24,978 bases of DNA, taken from Nocardioides sp. Lineage in GTDB: Bacteria > Actinomycetota > Actinomycetes > Propionibacteriales > Nocardioidaceae. Below are positions 23,933 to 24,978 of the stretch, in pieces (position 1 is the first letter of the stretch; each line of letters begins with the position of its first letter). The position numbers were made by a program, and so were the translations under genes. The DNA is taken from assembly GCA_029264225.1 (NCBI GenBank), contig JARICB010000450.1, positions 1 to 24,978 on the forward strand, given 5' to 3'. Below the pieces are notes generated by a model, which made no database searches, was not told the DNA's origin, and saw only the letters and a program-made list of their open reading frames with translations.

Positions 23933-24430
23933 GTGAGCCATGACCTTGACCACGTTGGTCGGATCCAGGAGCAGTGGGCCCTCGAGCGCCCCGATATCGA
24001 CACCAGCGCCATGGCCATCATCGGCCGCGTGCACCGGCTCGCCGAGGCGCTGCATCTCGAGTTGCGCCCAGTCTTCGCTGCGGCTGGCCTGACCGACGGC
24101 GAGTTCGACGTTCTGGCTGCCTTGCGCCGCGACGGAGCGCCGTTCGAGTTGACCCCGAGTCAGCTTGCCCAGTCCACCATGATCACCTCCGGCACGGTCA
24201 CCAAGCGCGTCGATCGGCTGGCCGTGGCGGATCTGGTGACTCGCACCCGCGACGACCAGGATGGGCGGGTGCGCCGTGTCGCCCTGACCGAACGTGGTCG
24301 GGTGCTCGTCGACGAACTGGTCGGGGCCCACTACACCAACGAGGAGCGCCTGGTCGCCACCTTCTCCTGCCTCGAGCGGGAGCAGTTGATCGGTCTGCTG
24401 AGCAAGTGGACCCACGACCTCGGGGTCTGA
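23933..24430 (+). CDS. MarR-family transcriptional regulator
   Basis: A 165-aa winged-helix regulator that acts as a dimer. The DNA-binding core covers about residues 53-125: AGLTDGEFDVLAALRRDG, FELTPSQLAQSTMITSGTVT (recognition helix about 82-96), KRVDRLAVADLVTRTRDDQD (wing) and VRRVALTERGRVLVDEL. The flanking helices form the dimer interface. I start it at GTG 23933, which sits 7 nt after a TATATT -10 box and so may be translated from a leaderless mRNA; a GGGGAAGG lies too far upstream to be a good ribosome site. It is divergent from the EamA gene, the common arrangement of a MarR repressor with the efflux pump it controls. Ligand unknown. Confidence 0.9.
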   Translation: MSHDLDHVGRIQEQWALERPDIDTSAMAIIGRVHRLAEALHLELRPVFAAAGLTDGEFDVLAALRRDGAPFELTPSQLAQSTMITSGTVTKRVDRLAVADLVTRTRDDQDGRVRRVALTERGRVLVDELVGAHYTNEERLVATFSCLEREQLIGLLSKWTHDLGV

Positions 24431-24435
24431 GCCCT

Positions 24436-24512
24436 CTCTGGGGGTGACCGCTGGTCCCCCGGTTAACCGGGGGATCCGACACTTCTGGGGGGCTGCAACA
24501 CCCCAGAGGTGT
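24436..24512 (+). terminator. Terminator cluster with competing stems after marR
   Basis: Two strong hairpins follow the MarR stop. The first is a 20-bp perfect palindrome centred on GGTTAACC (24455-24474) flanked by C5/G5. The second pairs ACACTTCTGGGG (24479-24490) with CCCCAGAGGTGT (24501-24512), 11 of 12 Watson-Crick plus one G-U, around a 10-nt loop. CTCTGGGG (24436-24443) can also pair with CCCCAGAG (24501-24508), and GGGGGTGACC (24440-24449) with GGTCCCCC (24453-24460). The following 24513-24660 shows no further gene. Confidence 0.65.
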
Positions 24513-24664
24513 ACGGCGCGCCGGGGAGGTCGACATATCGGGGGTTCCAGCGCGACTCCGAAGCGAGCGGGGATCGACCAGCAGGATGTGGCCCACGTCA
24601 CCGGTTCCCCGGGTGGGTGGCGGGAACACCGCACCCGGCTCCTGCGTTGTAGCCCATGAATCAA

Positions 24665-24685
24665 CTTGAGTCGGATCGGCTCAAC
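24665..24685 (+). promoter_or_regulatory. HAIR element, HspR operator of dnaK
   Basis: CTTGAGT (24665-24671), a 7-bp spacer and GCTCAAC (24679-24685) match the HAIR consensus CTTGAGT-N7-ACTCAAG with 12 of 14 bases and the exact spacing. HspR bound here represses the dnaK operon until heat shock. TTGAGT within the left half may serve as the -35 box; a clear -10 was not identified. Confidence 0.75.
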
Positions 24686-24762
24686 TGTTTTGCCATTCAC
24701 GCCGCAGATGCGGCAGGATGGACTTACCCAGACATCCCGGCATCGGTCGGGCAGCAAAGCAG

Positions 24763-24978
<216 letters not shown>

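Noticed and set aside
22991..24757. 588-codon minus-strand open frame across marR, EamA and the intergenic region
   Set aside because: It lies in a different frame from the EamA protein, crosses the divergent promoter and has a low-complexity Arg/Pro/Gly translation.

Overview
The window is very GC-rich. Its genes show strong third-position GC preference, frequent GTG/TTG starts, dense ATGA/GTGA/TTGA overlaps, F420-linked enzyme families, a LAL-type LuxR regulator and a HAIR-type heat-shock operator. Together these point to a high-GC actinobacterium, most likely in or near the Nocardioidaceae. That placement is an inference from gene content; no marker gene was compared. No tRNA, rRNA, insertion sequence, prophage or CRISPR array was seen.

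Layout. (1) 1-1797, minus strand: two overlapping CitE/HpcH-type CoA-ester lyases, the first cut by the window edge. (2) 2045-3757, plus: a secreted protein with a short collagen-like Gly-X-Y tract, then a MOSC-domain gene broken by a one-base frameshift. (3) 3852-6649, minus: an M20 metallopeptidase translationally coupled to a 14-TM MFS transporter. (4) 6862-8611: a nitroreductase divergent from a PLP-dependent cysteine-synthase-family enzyme. (5) 8685-12435, plus: a coupled histidine-degradation operon of M20 amidohydrolase, hutF and hutI. In it the M20 enzyme probably takes the place of HutG, and hutF carries an odd in-frame, hairpin-rich segment. (6) 12584-17095, plus: a very small ORF, a large ATP-binding LuxR (LAL) regulator, a sucrase/ferredoxin-like protein and a MocA-like nucleotidyltransferase, followed by a probable broken gene. 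(7) 17298-22404: two minus-strand operons (SDR plus sulfotransferase; F420-type LLM oxidoreductase plus a DUF1214-like protein) and a divergent plus-strand pair (NTF2-like plus Ddn-like F420 oxidoreductase). (8) 22471-24430: a membrane-anchored protein, an EamA transporter with an internal stop, and a divergent MarR regulator. (9) The 5' end of dnaK with its HAIR/HspR operator.

The most interesting part is region 7. Both minus-strand operons have upstream 14-bp sites fitting the KstR steroid-catabolism operator TnnAACnnGTTnnA (19212-19225 and 21475-21488). Both sites sit in the same position over the -10 box, and the SDR promoter looks leaderless. The gene types and lengths recall the mycobacterial KstR-regulon genes Rv3529c-Rv3531c, so this is proposed as a KstR-controlled steroid or lipid locus. 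Other points of note are a palindromic in-frame insertion in hutF, tandem MarR operators, a 14-bp perfect inverted repeat at 19332-19387, and three or four reading-frame lesions (MOSC, EamA, 17106-17282, possibly the MFS tail) that are either real gene decay or sequence errors.
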